Origin: Symsagittifera roscoffensis
Taxonomy: Eukaryota; Xenacoelomorpha; Acoela; Convolutidae
DNA: 64,000 bases
Assembly: GCF_963678635.1 (NCBI RefSeq)
Contig: NC_087067.1
Location: 59,940,594-60,004,593, forward strand
Direction: 5' to 3'
Shown here one piece after another: positions 8,433-18,440 of the stretch. How positions within the stretch are numbered: position 1 is the stretch's first letter; each line of letters begins with the position of its first letter. The notes under the pieces are model-generated. The model saw nothing but the letters and a program-made list of their open reading frames with translations, did not search any database and was not told where the DNA came from. The position numbers and the translations under genes are program-made.

Positions 8433-9182
8433 CATTGTACCATTTGCCCGTATGGCACAGCGGAACCTTCCGCCGCACGAGAAATACCAATTAGAGGCGA
8501 TGTTGACGCATTCGTTATGAAAAGGAAAGAAAAAATACTCAGGAAGTTAAAATGGTTGAAGTCCTCATCGGAGCCTGGATGTCTCTTAGAAAGTCAAAAA
8601 CACAGCAATTTTTAAGCGATAACGTGTCACACACACACACACACACTAAACAGCAGGTTTACTCACGGACAACGGTCTTGTGACAAAAGTAAATAACTAG
8701 GAAAAAACAGTATAGATACAGTTGAAGCCTCCGGACGCAACAAGCAGACGGTGTAAGAAGCTTAGACGCGAGCCAGATGAACCGGAAAAATACACGCAAT
8801 ACTCGGAACAGATCCGAACCCTTTCGAGCAGAGAAAGATGAGAAATATTGACATGATTTCTGGTAGAGTTTGGAATCATAAATCAGAAGGTCAAAAGTAT
8901 AATCGTAACCGAGGTTACAGTAAAGGCGTCCTTTCATCACGTATTCCAGTCAAAATCCTCGGAATTTTCTAGATATGGAAGTGATTATAATGAAAGAAGA
9001 TGACAAGTGTTGAAGTCCTTTCCATTGAAAATCGATACGGGTTACGTATCCTCAATACGAACATGTAACTCGACACGAGAAAAAACAATATACAAGCGTT
9101 CCAGATAAAAAATTCCGTCGAAAATTATTTTGTCATTTATTGTTCCGAGTACGCAAGCGGCGTTCGCAATCTGTATTGTCAG
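8433..9182. repeat. Dispersed repeat R2, copy a
   Basis: This block is near-identical to 63205-63841 and, over its last 190 bp, to 60579-60771. It contains a CA microsatellite (8628-8646) and a segment of about 160 bp (8710-8860) missing from the copy at 63478. An open frame of 63 codons (8424-8615) has a counterpart in the other copy. All three base differences between the copies in that frame change an amino acid, so I do not treat it as a gene. No terminal repeats or transposase are visible. Its class is unknown. Confidence 0.65.
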
Positions 9183-9762
9183 CGTGAGGCTTCGTTGGAA
9201 CGGTGGACAGCCGAAGTGTCCCAATGGTCCAGAACCAAAACTCCACAACTCCATACTCGAGAAAAAACTTGTTCGATTGTAATTTATTAATTCAAACTTA
9301 ATTCCCCGACCATTCTCAAGTTGCTTACTAATTTAGTTACCTCTAAATCTCGAGTGTGCTGCTATGTAAGTACCTAATTTAATTTTCCCGAGTGTGTTTT
9401 ACGGTTGTTATGTTGAGATAAGGCGAGTTTTAGGTTGATCCATCTGAAATGGATCAAAGTTCCACTGTCTAATAAAAAGTAACCTAATGGATTGTTCCGA
9501 CCCTGTTTTTAACGGCGTTCGTGTATTTTGGGTATTTTGAGACCTAAGTATGAAGACGTTCTTATTTCTAGAGTGGGGGATATCTTGGTAGTGGCCTTTA
9601 AGCTGCAACGAGTTGTAGTCTCATGTCGCAAGTGAACCGAACTGGCTCCGACCGTTTTGAGGTAGAAAAACACAACAGATAGTGTCCCTGACTCTTGAGC
9701 CAATAGTTATAGGGCCTGTTTTTCTTAAGCCTCATATGTGACCGAAGTAGACGAATGTTACA
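9183..9762 (+). repeat. 5' LTR of element C, left-truncated
   Basis: This matches the last 580 bp of the A/C LTR, starting at CGTGAGGCTTCGTTGG (compare 51079), and ends GACGAATGTTACA. The hairpin (9435-9457) and AATAAA (9471-9476) are kept. The first 300 bp or so are missing, replaced by repeat R2. Confidence 0.8.
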
Positions 9763-10045
9763 TAGTGTTTTTATGGCGCTCCTGGGTGTTTATACGACAT
9801 CATGACTACGGAGTAGAACCCACTTGACACAGCTCCGGGCTGCATGCCCATTCTAGAGTACCGGTGATACGGTTCAGCGGGAACGTGCAAACCTTCCGGT
9901 CGTACCGCCATAGCTTTTTAAGAAAACTCGAGAAAATTTCCTGGTACGAGTAGGGGGGGGGGGGACAAGGGGGACAAAAACACGAGCAAAAAGACAAAAA
10001 AGCGAAACAAAAACAAAAAAAAAGAATAGAAAAAGCAACAAAAAC
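9763..10045 (+). other. Leader of element C, part 1, with PBS at 9774-9788
   Basis: The primer-binding site TGGCGCTCCTGGGTG lies 12 nt from the LTR. The leader then follows 7729-8000 closely until CAACAAAAAC at 10045, where element B begins. It contains a run of 12 G (9953-9964) followed by an A-rich tract. Confidence 0.7.
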
Positions 10046-10968
10046 TGTGACATTCGACCAGAATGGACAAAATGCAATCTCTGCAGTCTCGGAGTGTTTA
10101 GCAGCGAACCTTCCGAGTTGGTGGTTTTGATGGATTAACGACGTTATTGGGACGATTAGTAGAACGGTGAAGGTCAAGATATTCTGGTATTTTGAAATTT
10201 CAAAAATTCGAAGTATGACGTCATATTTCTGAGAAACGTCAGAAACGGCCATTTTGGCAGAAAGTCGAAGAAAAACAGAACAACATTAGTGGCAATAGCG
10301 ATAACAACGAAGATTGTGATTGAAAAACAACAACAAATTGCAGAAGTAGCAGAGACCGTTCCGAGTTGCAGCTATTGTGTCGGTACAATAGTTGCAAGGC
10401 AGTTGCTAACAACGGTGAGGCGTGGAAACTAGCCTTCCGGGTTACAGAGAAATCAAGCTTAACGTGCTTGATTCAGTGGATTCGAGAATCAGGAGGGGTC
10501 TCGGGACTGAAACTTTTAATATCTTGTGTTAACTTTTAGCTTCCCTGTCATGTCCTGAATTGAATTTAATTAACAACTGAATTCATTTTGATGAGGATGA
10601 GAAGCTAGGAGTTGGGGTAAAGGGTTGAACCATCTTCGACGGAGATGATGATTTTTATCTACTGAACAAAAACAGTATTAATTCAATAAATAGTAGTAGC
10701 CCTGTTTTTAGGAGTGACCTCGTGGTCTGGGGATACTGAGACCCAGCCATGAGCTCACTAATTTTGCATGTAATTAAGATAATTTGAGTGTTTTGACCGA
10801 AGCCGAAAGCAGTAACGTTTTTGTCGACCCGATGTTAGAAAGACCACCAAAAGAACTGGCTTGGTAGAGACGGTTAAAAGCATGCAAAACTCTGTTTAGA
10901 CGTTGGCCAGTCGTCTTAGGACTTAGTTTTATTTTCCGTCGATATGTATCTTCCGGGCGAATGTTACA
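10046..10968 (+). repeat. 5' LTR of element B, 923 bp
   Basis: It starts TGTGACATTCGACCAG and ends GGGCGAATGTTACA; the 11-bp ends are near-perfect inverted repeats. It holds a palindromic TGACGTCA (10216-10223), identical to the CRE/ATF binding site and kept in the 3' LTR, plus a CCATC/G(A)TGG hairpin near 10628 and AATAAA at 10685-10690. It shares only the ends and the hairpin/AATAAA region with the A/C LTR. Confidence 0.85.
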
Positions 10969-10980
10969 TAGATGTTTTTA

Positions 10981-10995
10981 TGGCGCTCCTGGGTG
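10981..10995 (+). promoter_or_regulatory. Primer-binding site of element B
   Basis: TGGCGCTCCTGGGTG, 12 nt after the 5' LTR. It is identical in the other subfamilies although the leaders around it differ, which supports a conserved tRNA primer. Confidence 0.7.
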
Positions 10996-12769
10996 TTATT
11001 CTTTTTTAACATCATGACCGGCAGAACCGTTAACGAGCACTCCGCGCCGAGCGGATGCTCACATTAACGCCCTTAACAGGCCAAAACCGCCGGGGCGGAA
11101 GGGTAGTTCGGAACGCAGAAGCCTTCCGGATTACCGTGAATAGCTTTTTAACCTAGTTAAGACCAAAAATTCACGAACCTCGTTCCCTGAGTGGTTTGTG
11201 ACCAAAAACACTTAAAGATATTTATAAAACCAAACAAAAAGTAGTATAGTACCCATGAAAAACAAAAAATATAAAAAATAACCGAAAAAAAAACAAAACA
11301 GTAAAAAAGTAAAAAATCAGTAGAAATCATCCCCCAGACAAGATGTGATCCAACCCCCCCGTTTGTTGTTGATAGATATATTGTCGTCACAGGCATTTAT
11401 ATCAGTCAGGATCGTTACGATCAATTTTGTGGCCCGTTTGTGAGGCTTGTTTTGTAGGGTTATTTGAGCATTTAGGCACGTTTATGATAAACTGCGCTTA
11501 ATCCGGAAGGGTCAGCTGATTTGTGCTCAATTCGGAAGGGTCTTGGGAGAAGACCGATCCGGCAAGCGGTACAAGGAGCAACAAGAAGGGGCTCAACGAC
11601 AACAACAATCGACTGTTGGGTATCGTTAACAAGTTTTGTATCCCTTTTGGTACAAAAATTAAGATAGTAACCAGTGGGGGGCTCGACAGTGCTGCACTGT
11701 AGTGACCCTTCACCGTACTGCGAATATCCGAGTTAAGCGCCTTAATTCGGATATTAAACAAACCCGGAGGGGTATAGTAATACTAGTATTATTACTCATA
11801 TAGCCTATATTAATATCCCTATACCGTTTTTGAGTGAAAAAAAACAAAAAGCAGACCGGTTTTTAAGGTCAAAATAGCGATATTTTGATCCCCCCACAAA
11901 TCTCGATTTTTGATATATCGATATTTTTTGAAACGGAAATAAGCGCTAAATTAGTATGTTACATCGTAATTGCACCACTATAATAGGTAGAACCTGTTAA
12001 CTTTAGTGCGGAAGTGGTCGGAACTATTTTGGTACCGAAAACCGAATTTTCGCGATTTTTGATAGTACAAAACACTTTAACATCAAAAAAAATTTTGAAA
12101 TTTTTGAGTTAGAACAGTAAAAATAGTTGTTCGGACAACGTCCACTAGTGAATCTACAAGTTTTAAATCCCGCTACCCGAAAGCTTTCCGGGTTGCAGAG
12201 AAATCGAACTTAACGTGTTTGATTTGGTGGATTCATCAATCCGGAGGGGTGCAGGTAGCATAGTTTTTCGCAAATTTTTTCAACTAAAGCGTTTTAGATC
12301 GGGTTTTTTGCATTGAACTGGAGGAGTATAGGCCTTCTGAGCTCGGATTAAAAATGTTTAGGTCGAAAAGAACGGAATTGCGGAAAAAGTTAGTCGGAAC
12401 CTATAAGAGAGAAAAATTTTTGAGTTTGGAAGAATGAATAACTTGGCTAATAACTTGGTACCATTAGATCAGAAATTAGCTTAGCTTACTAGTAGGAACA
12501 AGAATCATTCGAAAAAGCAAGCGCGAAAGTTTTTTGAGATAGTTTATAGCAAATTCACCAATTTGGGAGGGTAGACCCTTCACGTTTTATAAAAAAAATT
12601 TTTGGGAAGCCCTTAAACACCTACAAAAAGGTGTTAGCGATTGAGTTAAGTAACTTTATACTGTTCTAGACAAAAAGGGAAGGCTAAAGGAACACGAAGA
12701 TCTTAATAGAGCCTATATTAGGCAAGCGATAAGACCCTTCACCGTTAGTGTGAATTGTCAAATAAGAGG

Positions 12770-13095
12770 CTTAACTTCGATCCGGAAGGGTCTAGGAAAA
12801 GATTATATACCCTTCCCAGTTAAATCAAACAGCATGATAGCATCGCAGAACGTATCCGGAGGGGTATAGTTTGAAATTAAGGAAATCTCCGAAAAGCTAC
12901 TTTTACAAAACAGAGGGCTCCCAATCCGGAGGGGTCTTGTTTTCACAAAACCGGAGGGGTCCCAATCCGGAGGGGTCTTGGATTTACTAACCCAGAAGGG
13001 TCCTAATCCGGAGGGGTCTTAATTTTACCAATCCGGAAGGGTCCTATTTTTGCCAATCCGGAGGGGTACTGTTTTTTGTCAAACCGGAGAGATAT
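12770..13095 (+). repeat. Degenerate CCGGAGGGGTC box array in leader
   Basis: At least nine boxes of the form (A)ATCCGGAGGGGTC, with spacers of 15-30 bp, lie between 12777 and 13095. Single boxes also occur at 10490, 11515, 12239 and 12855. Element E's leader has its own version (GGAGGGTT boxes, plus-strand view, 57590-57970). Spacers and spacing vary, so it is not CRISPR. Confidence 0.6.
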
Positions 13096-13326
13096 TCTTT
13101 TTATTTTTAGGACTTAGCTGAACAGAAGAAAAGATAAAAGCGAGAGGTATTAGGTTATTAAGAGACAGGCTAGGAACCAGTGACTGCACTGGTAACTTGC
13201 CTTTCAATAAACACCAGACCAAAACAAAACAGTTTCAACCTCGGATATTCGCAACACTAAGTCTAAACTGAAAAAGAGTGAAACTCATTGGGGTAAATTG
13301 AAACCCAATACGTTTTTGCGAAGAGT

Positions 13327-13529
13327 GACTGCCCTGAGGAAATTAGTAAGTCTAGCTCGGGCAGTCCGAAGGCAGATAGGTAACACAGTACTCGGTGGGT
13401 GCAATAGACGCCCACTTGAGAAAATTACAGCCTTAAAATTTTGTCTGCTTGGTGCAGCACCAAGCAGGGAAAGCTTTTTCTTTAAAAGACAAGCTCGGCT
13501 ATTGTACTGCGATCGACTAAAGTACAATA
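13327..13529 (+). promoter_or_regulatory. Four-hairpin RNA structure upstream of gag
   Basis: Four adjacent inverted repeats: 13327-13338/13356-13366 (11 bp, one bulge), 13391-13401/13409-13420 (11 bp including a G-T pair, one bulge), 13445-13455/13457-13467 (11 bp around one base; a self-complementary GTGCAGCAC apex), and 13500-13508/13521-13529 (9 bp). They sit 330-530 nt before the gag ATG, the place where retroelements keep dimerisation and packaging signals. The self-complementary apex would suit a kissing loop. The role is inferred from position and structure only. Confidence 0.55.
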
Positions 13530-13856
13530 CACATACGTTTTTCATAAAAAAATTCTTAGTCTGTCATTTTTGGTTTCAAATCAACATAATTTGTGATTGA
13601 TTGGATAGTGAGTACACTATCTTTTAAATTGACTGATATCAACATAATGTGCTAGTTCTCAAATCTTACGACCGAAAATCGATTAGTGTGAATAAATTAT
13701 ATACAAGCTGTATTCTGAGAACATACAGGGATTCGTGGTCACTATTTAATAAAACTTGTGAAATTTTTTGTGTTGTGTTATTATTATCAGTAGTCAGACT
13801 AAAAGGTCACTAGAAATCGAATTGAGTATAAAAGCTTAAGAAGGGATAGATAGGAA

Positions 13857-16712
13857 ATGAGTCTAGACAAGTCAAGAATACCAAAACGAGGTAATAGCTC
13901 TAGAAAGTTCATACCTGAGAAGCAAAGAAAAACAATGACCGACCCTTTTGTGGAACGGATCACACGAACCCGGACCGGCAAAGGGAAGATGGTTTCAGGC
14001 AGAATGGTTGAAACCAGGAGTCAGAAGTCCTCAGAAGAGCAAAAAGCTTTGTTAGAAGTGGAGGTCCATCCGGACCAGGCCGTGCATGAGAACGAAGAAA
14101 TGCATGGGCCGGACGGGAGAGGGAACAGAAGGCTAGCGAGTGAATCTACTCCGGTAGAACAAGGCCAAGATTTTGCCACTTCCACCGGGACACTGGACCG
14201 AGAGGAGATGTCGGAACTGTCCGACACCTCTACTGAAATTGTGGCAACTAGGAGATCTCCCACAGACAATACCGTGATGGCAGATGCGACGGAGAGACTG
14301 GCCACGTCCTCATCGTTCACAGAAAGAATGAAGAACACATTAGGGAAAATCTTTCCATTCACCATGGGAGTGGGTACAGGAAATGAAGGTGAATCCCAGG
14401 AGGAAGAAGAGGACGATGATGAGCAAGTTGACTTTGGATCTCAAGTCAGCCTCAATAGTTCGACCCAGGAGAATGAGCCATACGCCGGAAAAGAGACTGG
14501 AAACATGGACAAATTTGGTGTGGTGAGAACGATAAGCAAAAACGCAAACACACCAGGCCAGTCGAGAGGCTTTGCGATCATGAGGAATGCAGAACTGCGA
14601 ACTGGGGAGAATAGAAACAAAGGGCTAGGCGACGCATTGGAGGATCCTGAAGTGGATAATGAAAAGACGTCGAGACAGAGAATAAAAGCCCGGATCTCGA
14701 CCAGTACGAAGCTACCTGGGACAGACAGGGTGACACCGCCACTAGTGACGCCACTCGTGGATAACGGGGCAGCATTAGAAGATGCTTTGAACAATATAGT
14801 GGACAGTATAGGAGAACAAAACAAACTGATGTCCATAAGGATGAGTGAACTAGAAAGAGCGGTCCACATTGAAAGAGAAAGTATGCGGGAAGAAATAAAC
14901 CGAAATAGACAAGAAGTTGGTAGGAGCGAGAAATGCTTGAAAGAAAGAACGGACGAACACATGACGAGGAACTTGTCGCGAATAACAAGAGAGGCGGAAC
15001 AGAGGGAGTTACACTTAAGAGCCGACATGGAGAAGTTAAGAATTCAGCAAGAGCAGTCTCTTGGGACTCTTGACACAAAGATAGACGCGATGATGGAGAG
15101 GCGAACTCAGGCTATCATGGATAGGTTGGACGGGCTACTAAGCAGCAAGAGTGGACCAAAAGAAGGAGAGCCGAACTCGGGAGGTCCCAGCAGGGAACCG
15201 AGGGTGAACCTCAATGAACATCAAAAGAGGAAGACGTATGGATCCACTAGAGGCAGGGGCAGTTCATCAGGCTATGCCACAAGGGGTAATGCAGCATGGG
15301 GCCCGAACAGTAGAGCAAGTTCAACGGGGAACAGACAAACTTCTAACGAACGACCAACGCAAGGCACACATGCGACTGGGAGAGGTGATTCCAGTAACAG
15401 GAGAAATGCCAGCCCAGGGAGGGTTCATATGGGCCAAGGAGGAAATTGTCGCGGGGATTTGGATTGTAGGGAGGCACCGAATAGTGAACCATTAGACACA
15501 GGTGACTATACTCAGGCAGGACACTCAAGGGGTGCTACGGCAATGGCCACAGCCTTTGAACCTCTGAACAGGTCTTTGGAGACATTCCTTACAAGGTTAT
15601 CCAGAACCAATGAACGCAGTGAGAATTCCAGAAGAGTCTTTAAGAAACCAAGATGCTATAAAGACGAATCTGACGGCTGTATTGATACCTGGATAGAGGT
15701 GATGAAACTGCATTTCGAGGAAGAGGACTTGTCGGAAAGACAAAAATGCAGTGCGCTCACCAGTAACTTGGAAGGGATAGCCTTGAACTGTGTCATGGCC
15801 AAGAAGCAAAATCAGCGTGACACAGCCGAAAAAATCTTCGAAATCTTGTTAAACCGTTTTGGATCAGGGGTGCAGGGGCACCAGGCGATAATGCGCTTCG
15901 GGAAACGGAGACAACGAGAGGATGAAACGATAGACAAGTTTCTAGACGACTTGGAAATGCTGAGAAGACGCAGCCAACCGGATGAGTCAAACCGAAGGAT
16001 GAATCTGGCAGTAGCCTCGAAATTCATCGATGGTGTGAAGATTGATGAACTTCGGACAATGCTAGCAACGCATTACACGCCACTATCAACCAATGCGCCA
16101 ACACCAGAGGAGTTGAGGCTCAAGTCAAAAGAATATCTTTTATTGAAATCTCCTTCGAGATCTGGTTATTATAAGAACAATTATGGCAATTTTAACAATG
16201 GGCCAGCAAACCAAGGGAACAACTGGTACAAACCCAGGGACGATATGAACAAGAGACGCTGTTGTGCCAATTGCAGCTCAACAGACCATCATGTGTCAGC
16301 ATGCCCAACTTACAAACAAGGCATGAAAGCAATAGGCTTTAGCCTCGAGGACGAAGATGCGTCAGAAGTTGATCATGAGGAGTTCATGAGAGGAGTAATT
16401 GCAAAATTCGGCCCGAGGTGTTTCTTTTGCAACTTGGAAGGTCATTTTAAATCAGATTATCCGCAATTCTGGGATGCAGTGGCAGACATCAAGCATCCAA
16501 GACATGAGGAAGCTTTGTCAGGAGTGAAAGCAAGCAAGGCTCGAATGTTGAGTGAAGCAGAGGCGCGCAGAAAAGACAAACCGCAAGAGCTGGCGACGAA
16601 GAAATTGCAGGCGGTAACAGAAGAGACATGTGAATCGGAACCAGCGACTGCGGCTGATGATTTCAAGATTGACTATAGGGCAGCCGCGAGGGATGCTATA
16701 AACAGAGTGTAG
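13857..16712 (+). CDS. Gag polyprotein (element B)
   Basis: 951 residues from ATG at 13857, the longest open frame in the window. The first 500 residues are charged and low in complexity with a coiled-coil-like stretch (about 320-420: ELERAVHIERESMREEI and so on). A retrotransposon Gag/capsid-like helical domain lies at about 570-740 (CIDTWIEVMKLHF, LNRFGSG..GHQA, RRQREDETIDKFLDDLE). Two zinc knuckles follow: C803-X2-C806-X4-H811-X4-C816 is intact; the second (C855, C858, H863) has tyrosine at 868 (TAT, 16458) where element E has cysteine. The TAG at 16710-16712 is followed by open pol sequence in the same frame and replaces a lysine codon found in C and E, so gag and pol were one ORF. Confidence 0.85.
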   Translation: MSLDKSRIPKRGNSSRKFIPEKQRKTMTDPFVERITRTRTGKGKMVSGRMVETRSQKSSEEQKALLEVEVHPDQAVHENEEMHGPDGRGNRRLASESTPVEQGQDFATSTGTLDREEMSELSDTSTEIVATRRSPTDNTVMADATERLATSSSFTERMKNTLGKIFPFTMGVGTGNEGESQEEEEDDDEQVDFGSQVSLNSSTQENEPYAGKETGNMDKFGVVRTISKNANTPGQSRGFAIMRNAELRTGENRNKGLGDALEDPEVDNEKTSRQRIKARISTSTKLPGTDRVTPPLVTPLVDNGAALEDALNNIVDSIGEQNKLMSIRMSELERAVHIERESMREEINRNRQEVGRSEKCLKERTDEHMTRNLSRITREAEQRELHLRADMEKLRIQQEQSLGTLDTKIDAMMERRTQAIMDRLDGLLSSKSGPKEGEPNSGGPSREPRVNLNEHQKRKTYGSTRGRGSSSGYATRGNAAWGPNSRASSTGNRQTSNERPTQGTHATGRGDSSNRRNASPGRVHMGQGGNCRGDLDCREAPNSEPLDTGDYTQAGHSRGATAMATAFEPLNRSLETFLTRLSRTNERSENSRRVFKKPRCYKDESDGCIDTWIEVMKLHFEEEDLSERQKCSALTSNLEGIALNCVMAKKQNQRDTAEKIFEILLNRFGSGVQGHQAIMRFGKRRQREDETIDKFLDDLEMLRRRSQPDESNRRMNLAVASKFIDGVKIDELRTMLATHYTPLSTNAPTPEELRLKSKEYLLLKSPSRSGYYKNNYGNFNNGPANQGNNWYKPRDDMNKRRCCANCSSTDHHVSACPTYKQGMKAIGFSLEDEDASEVDHEEFMRGVIAKFGPRCFFCNLEGHFKSDYPQFWDAVADIKHPRHEEALSGVKASKARMLSEAEARRKDKPQELATKKLQAVTEETCESEPATAADDFKIDYRAAARDAINRV

Positions 16713-18440
16713 CAGGAACTAGTGGCGGAAGAGATCGAACAAAAAGTGAAACTCGAACTGGAAAATGAGAAGCTACAGGAGCAACGGAACAACTACGAAG
16801 CAACGGAGGTTGAAGAGACAAAAGCATCAAGCAGTTTGAACATGAAACTTAATGTGATCTCTGGTCAGAGGTTCGGTATGGCACCGCAAGGAAGCAAGAT
16901 ACAGTCGATAATCTCGGTGGCTGGACACCAAGTAATCAGGAATCTGAGTGAACCATCGGAGTTCACTTTGATGCATTTGGACACATATGCAGATTATCTG
17001 AGGCAGGTGGAGCCACGCACTGTGTCGAGAGCTGTGCGAGCACTACTAACAAAGGGTGGACCTCGCACAAAGAAACTTCATGGACGTTACGTGGAAGTCT
17101 ATGGGCCGTATCAAGTGATGCTGAACGTGGATGGAATCAGTATCTACACTAGGACTTATGTAACAACAGACAAGGACCAAATAGGGCAGATCTATTTGGG
17201 GGAGGAGGAACTCAAAGTCCGCAGGACAGGCCATGAGGCCATGATAGAGCAAGACGCGGTACACATTGGATACGAAGCTGATGTGACAGCACATCTGCTC
17301 GACACCAATGATAAGAAAATCGGAGTCAAAGGGCTTCTATACAAAGGAGCGGTGGTGAGTGTGATGCCGATAAAAACTTGGGAAAGAATGGCCTTCACGA
17401 GGGAAGATCTAATTCCGATGAATCTCCGACTGGCCGCGGCCAACCGAGGGGCGATTTACGTAGCCGGAAGAACGCCAATAACAGTTCTCCACATGGGAGG
17501 ACGAGATCTATGGATGAGCTTCCTGGTAGTAGAGAAATTAGACGACGCCGACCAATTCATCTTGGGCAGAGATTTTGTCAGGAATTTTGACGTGATGATT
17601 GACTTGAACAATGGTCTGATACGGATTAGAAACCCGTACCGGAAGTATGTTAAGAAACCAATTAATAGGATAATAACAGACGAAAACAAGGTGCCAATTT
17701 TTTTATATAGAAAAGTAAAGCTACAGCCAGGACAGGCTGTGGTGGCAATTTTTAGAATGAGAAATTTAAATTCGTTAAGTGATAGTAAACATGTTTGCAT
17801 AGTACCGAATCCTAATAGTCAGAGTTCGGTGATTTTAGGCCGGAGCTTCTCGGTAACGCAAAACGGACTATGTGTCAGTGTGTTATTGAACACACTGGAC
17901 ACCACGGTTTCAATCCAGCGTGGAAAGAAGCTTGGTTACGCTTTGCCAATGAGGACTGACTATGAAGACGCACAAAACTTGAAGAAATTTAGTGTGAAAG
18001 ACTGTCCTTATCATGCCAATAAATATAAAATTTTAAAGAGGATTAATGAATTAAAATCTGTAAATAAATTGTTTTCAATGAAGTCCGAAACGGACGACGG
18101 CTTATCAAGCTGCTCGAATATTCCGGAACGCCCCTCGTCATATGAACTAGATTCTAACAAACCGGTTTTGCCAGAGATAGAACATTTAAAAGGGAAAGTA
18201 GGAGAGGGAGATTTCGAAAAATTGCGGGACGTTTTAAATCGGAACGCAGATGTATTTTCGAGACATAAAGCGGATATCGGTTGCTGTAACTTCGTCGAAC
18301 ACGAAATTGAACTGGAAGAAGGTGCCGTTCCTCACAGAGAGGGCGCGAGACGAATGACGCCACACAAGTCGGAAGCGTGCCGAGCGGAAATCGAAATGCT
18401 GCTCGAATACGACATGATAGAACCCTCGAAATTGCCGTAA
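16713..18440 (+). pseudogene. Protease and N-terminal reverse transcriptase (element B)
   Basis: This is in frame with gag after the TAG. After a conserved pre-protease domain of about 200 residues comes the aspartic protease: the active-site triplet reads YKG (17340-17348) in LLYKGAVVSV, where C and E have DTG, so the protease is dead. The downstream ILGRDFVRNFDV motif is kept. Next is the RT N-terminus (CCNFVEHEIEL, PHREGARRMTPHKSE, EYDMIEPS). A TAA at 18438-18440 replaces the tryptophan codon of SPWACGV; the frame stays open beyond it. Confidence 0.8.

Larger units (their letters stand above)
10996..13856 (+). other. Leader of element B (2.9 kb, non-coding)
   Basis: There is no supported gene on either strand. 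The first 550 bp match fragment F (61804 to about 62410). The rest contains many CCGGA(G/A)GGGT boxes, an A/T-rich middle, and a hairpin cluster (13327-13529) in front of gag. Its length is unusual and probably reflects RNA functions such as packaging, dimerisation or translation control; that is inference. Confidence 0.65.

Noticed and set aside
8424-8615. Small gene with CTIC motif in repeat R2 (also 63155-63394)
   Set aside because: All three differences between the copies in the frame are amino-acid changes and the C-termini differ by a frameshift, so there is no sign of selection for protein.
13285-13600. Open frames on both strands over the hairpin region
   Set aside because: They mirror each other because of the inverted repeats and match nothing in the other elements.
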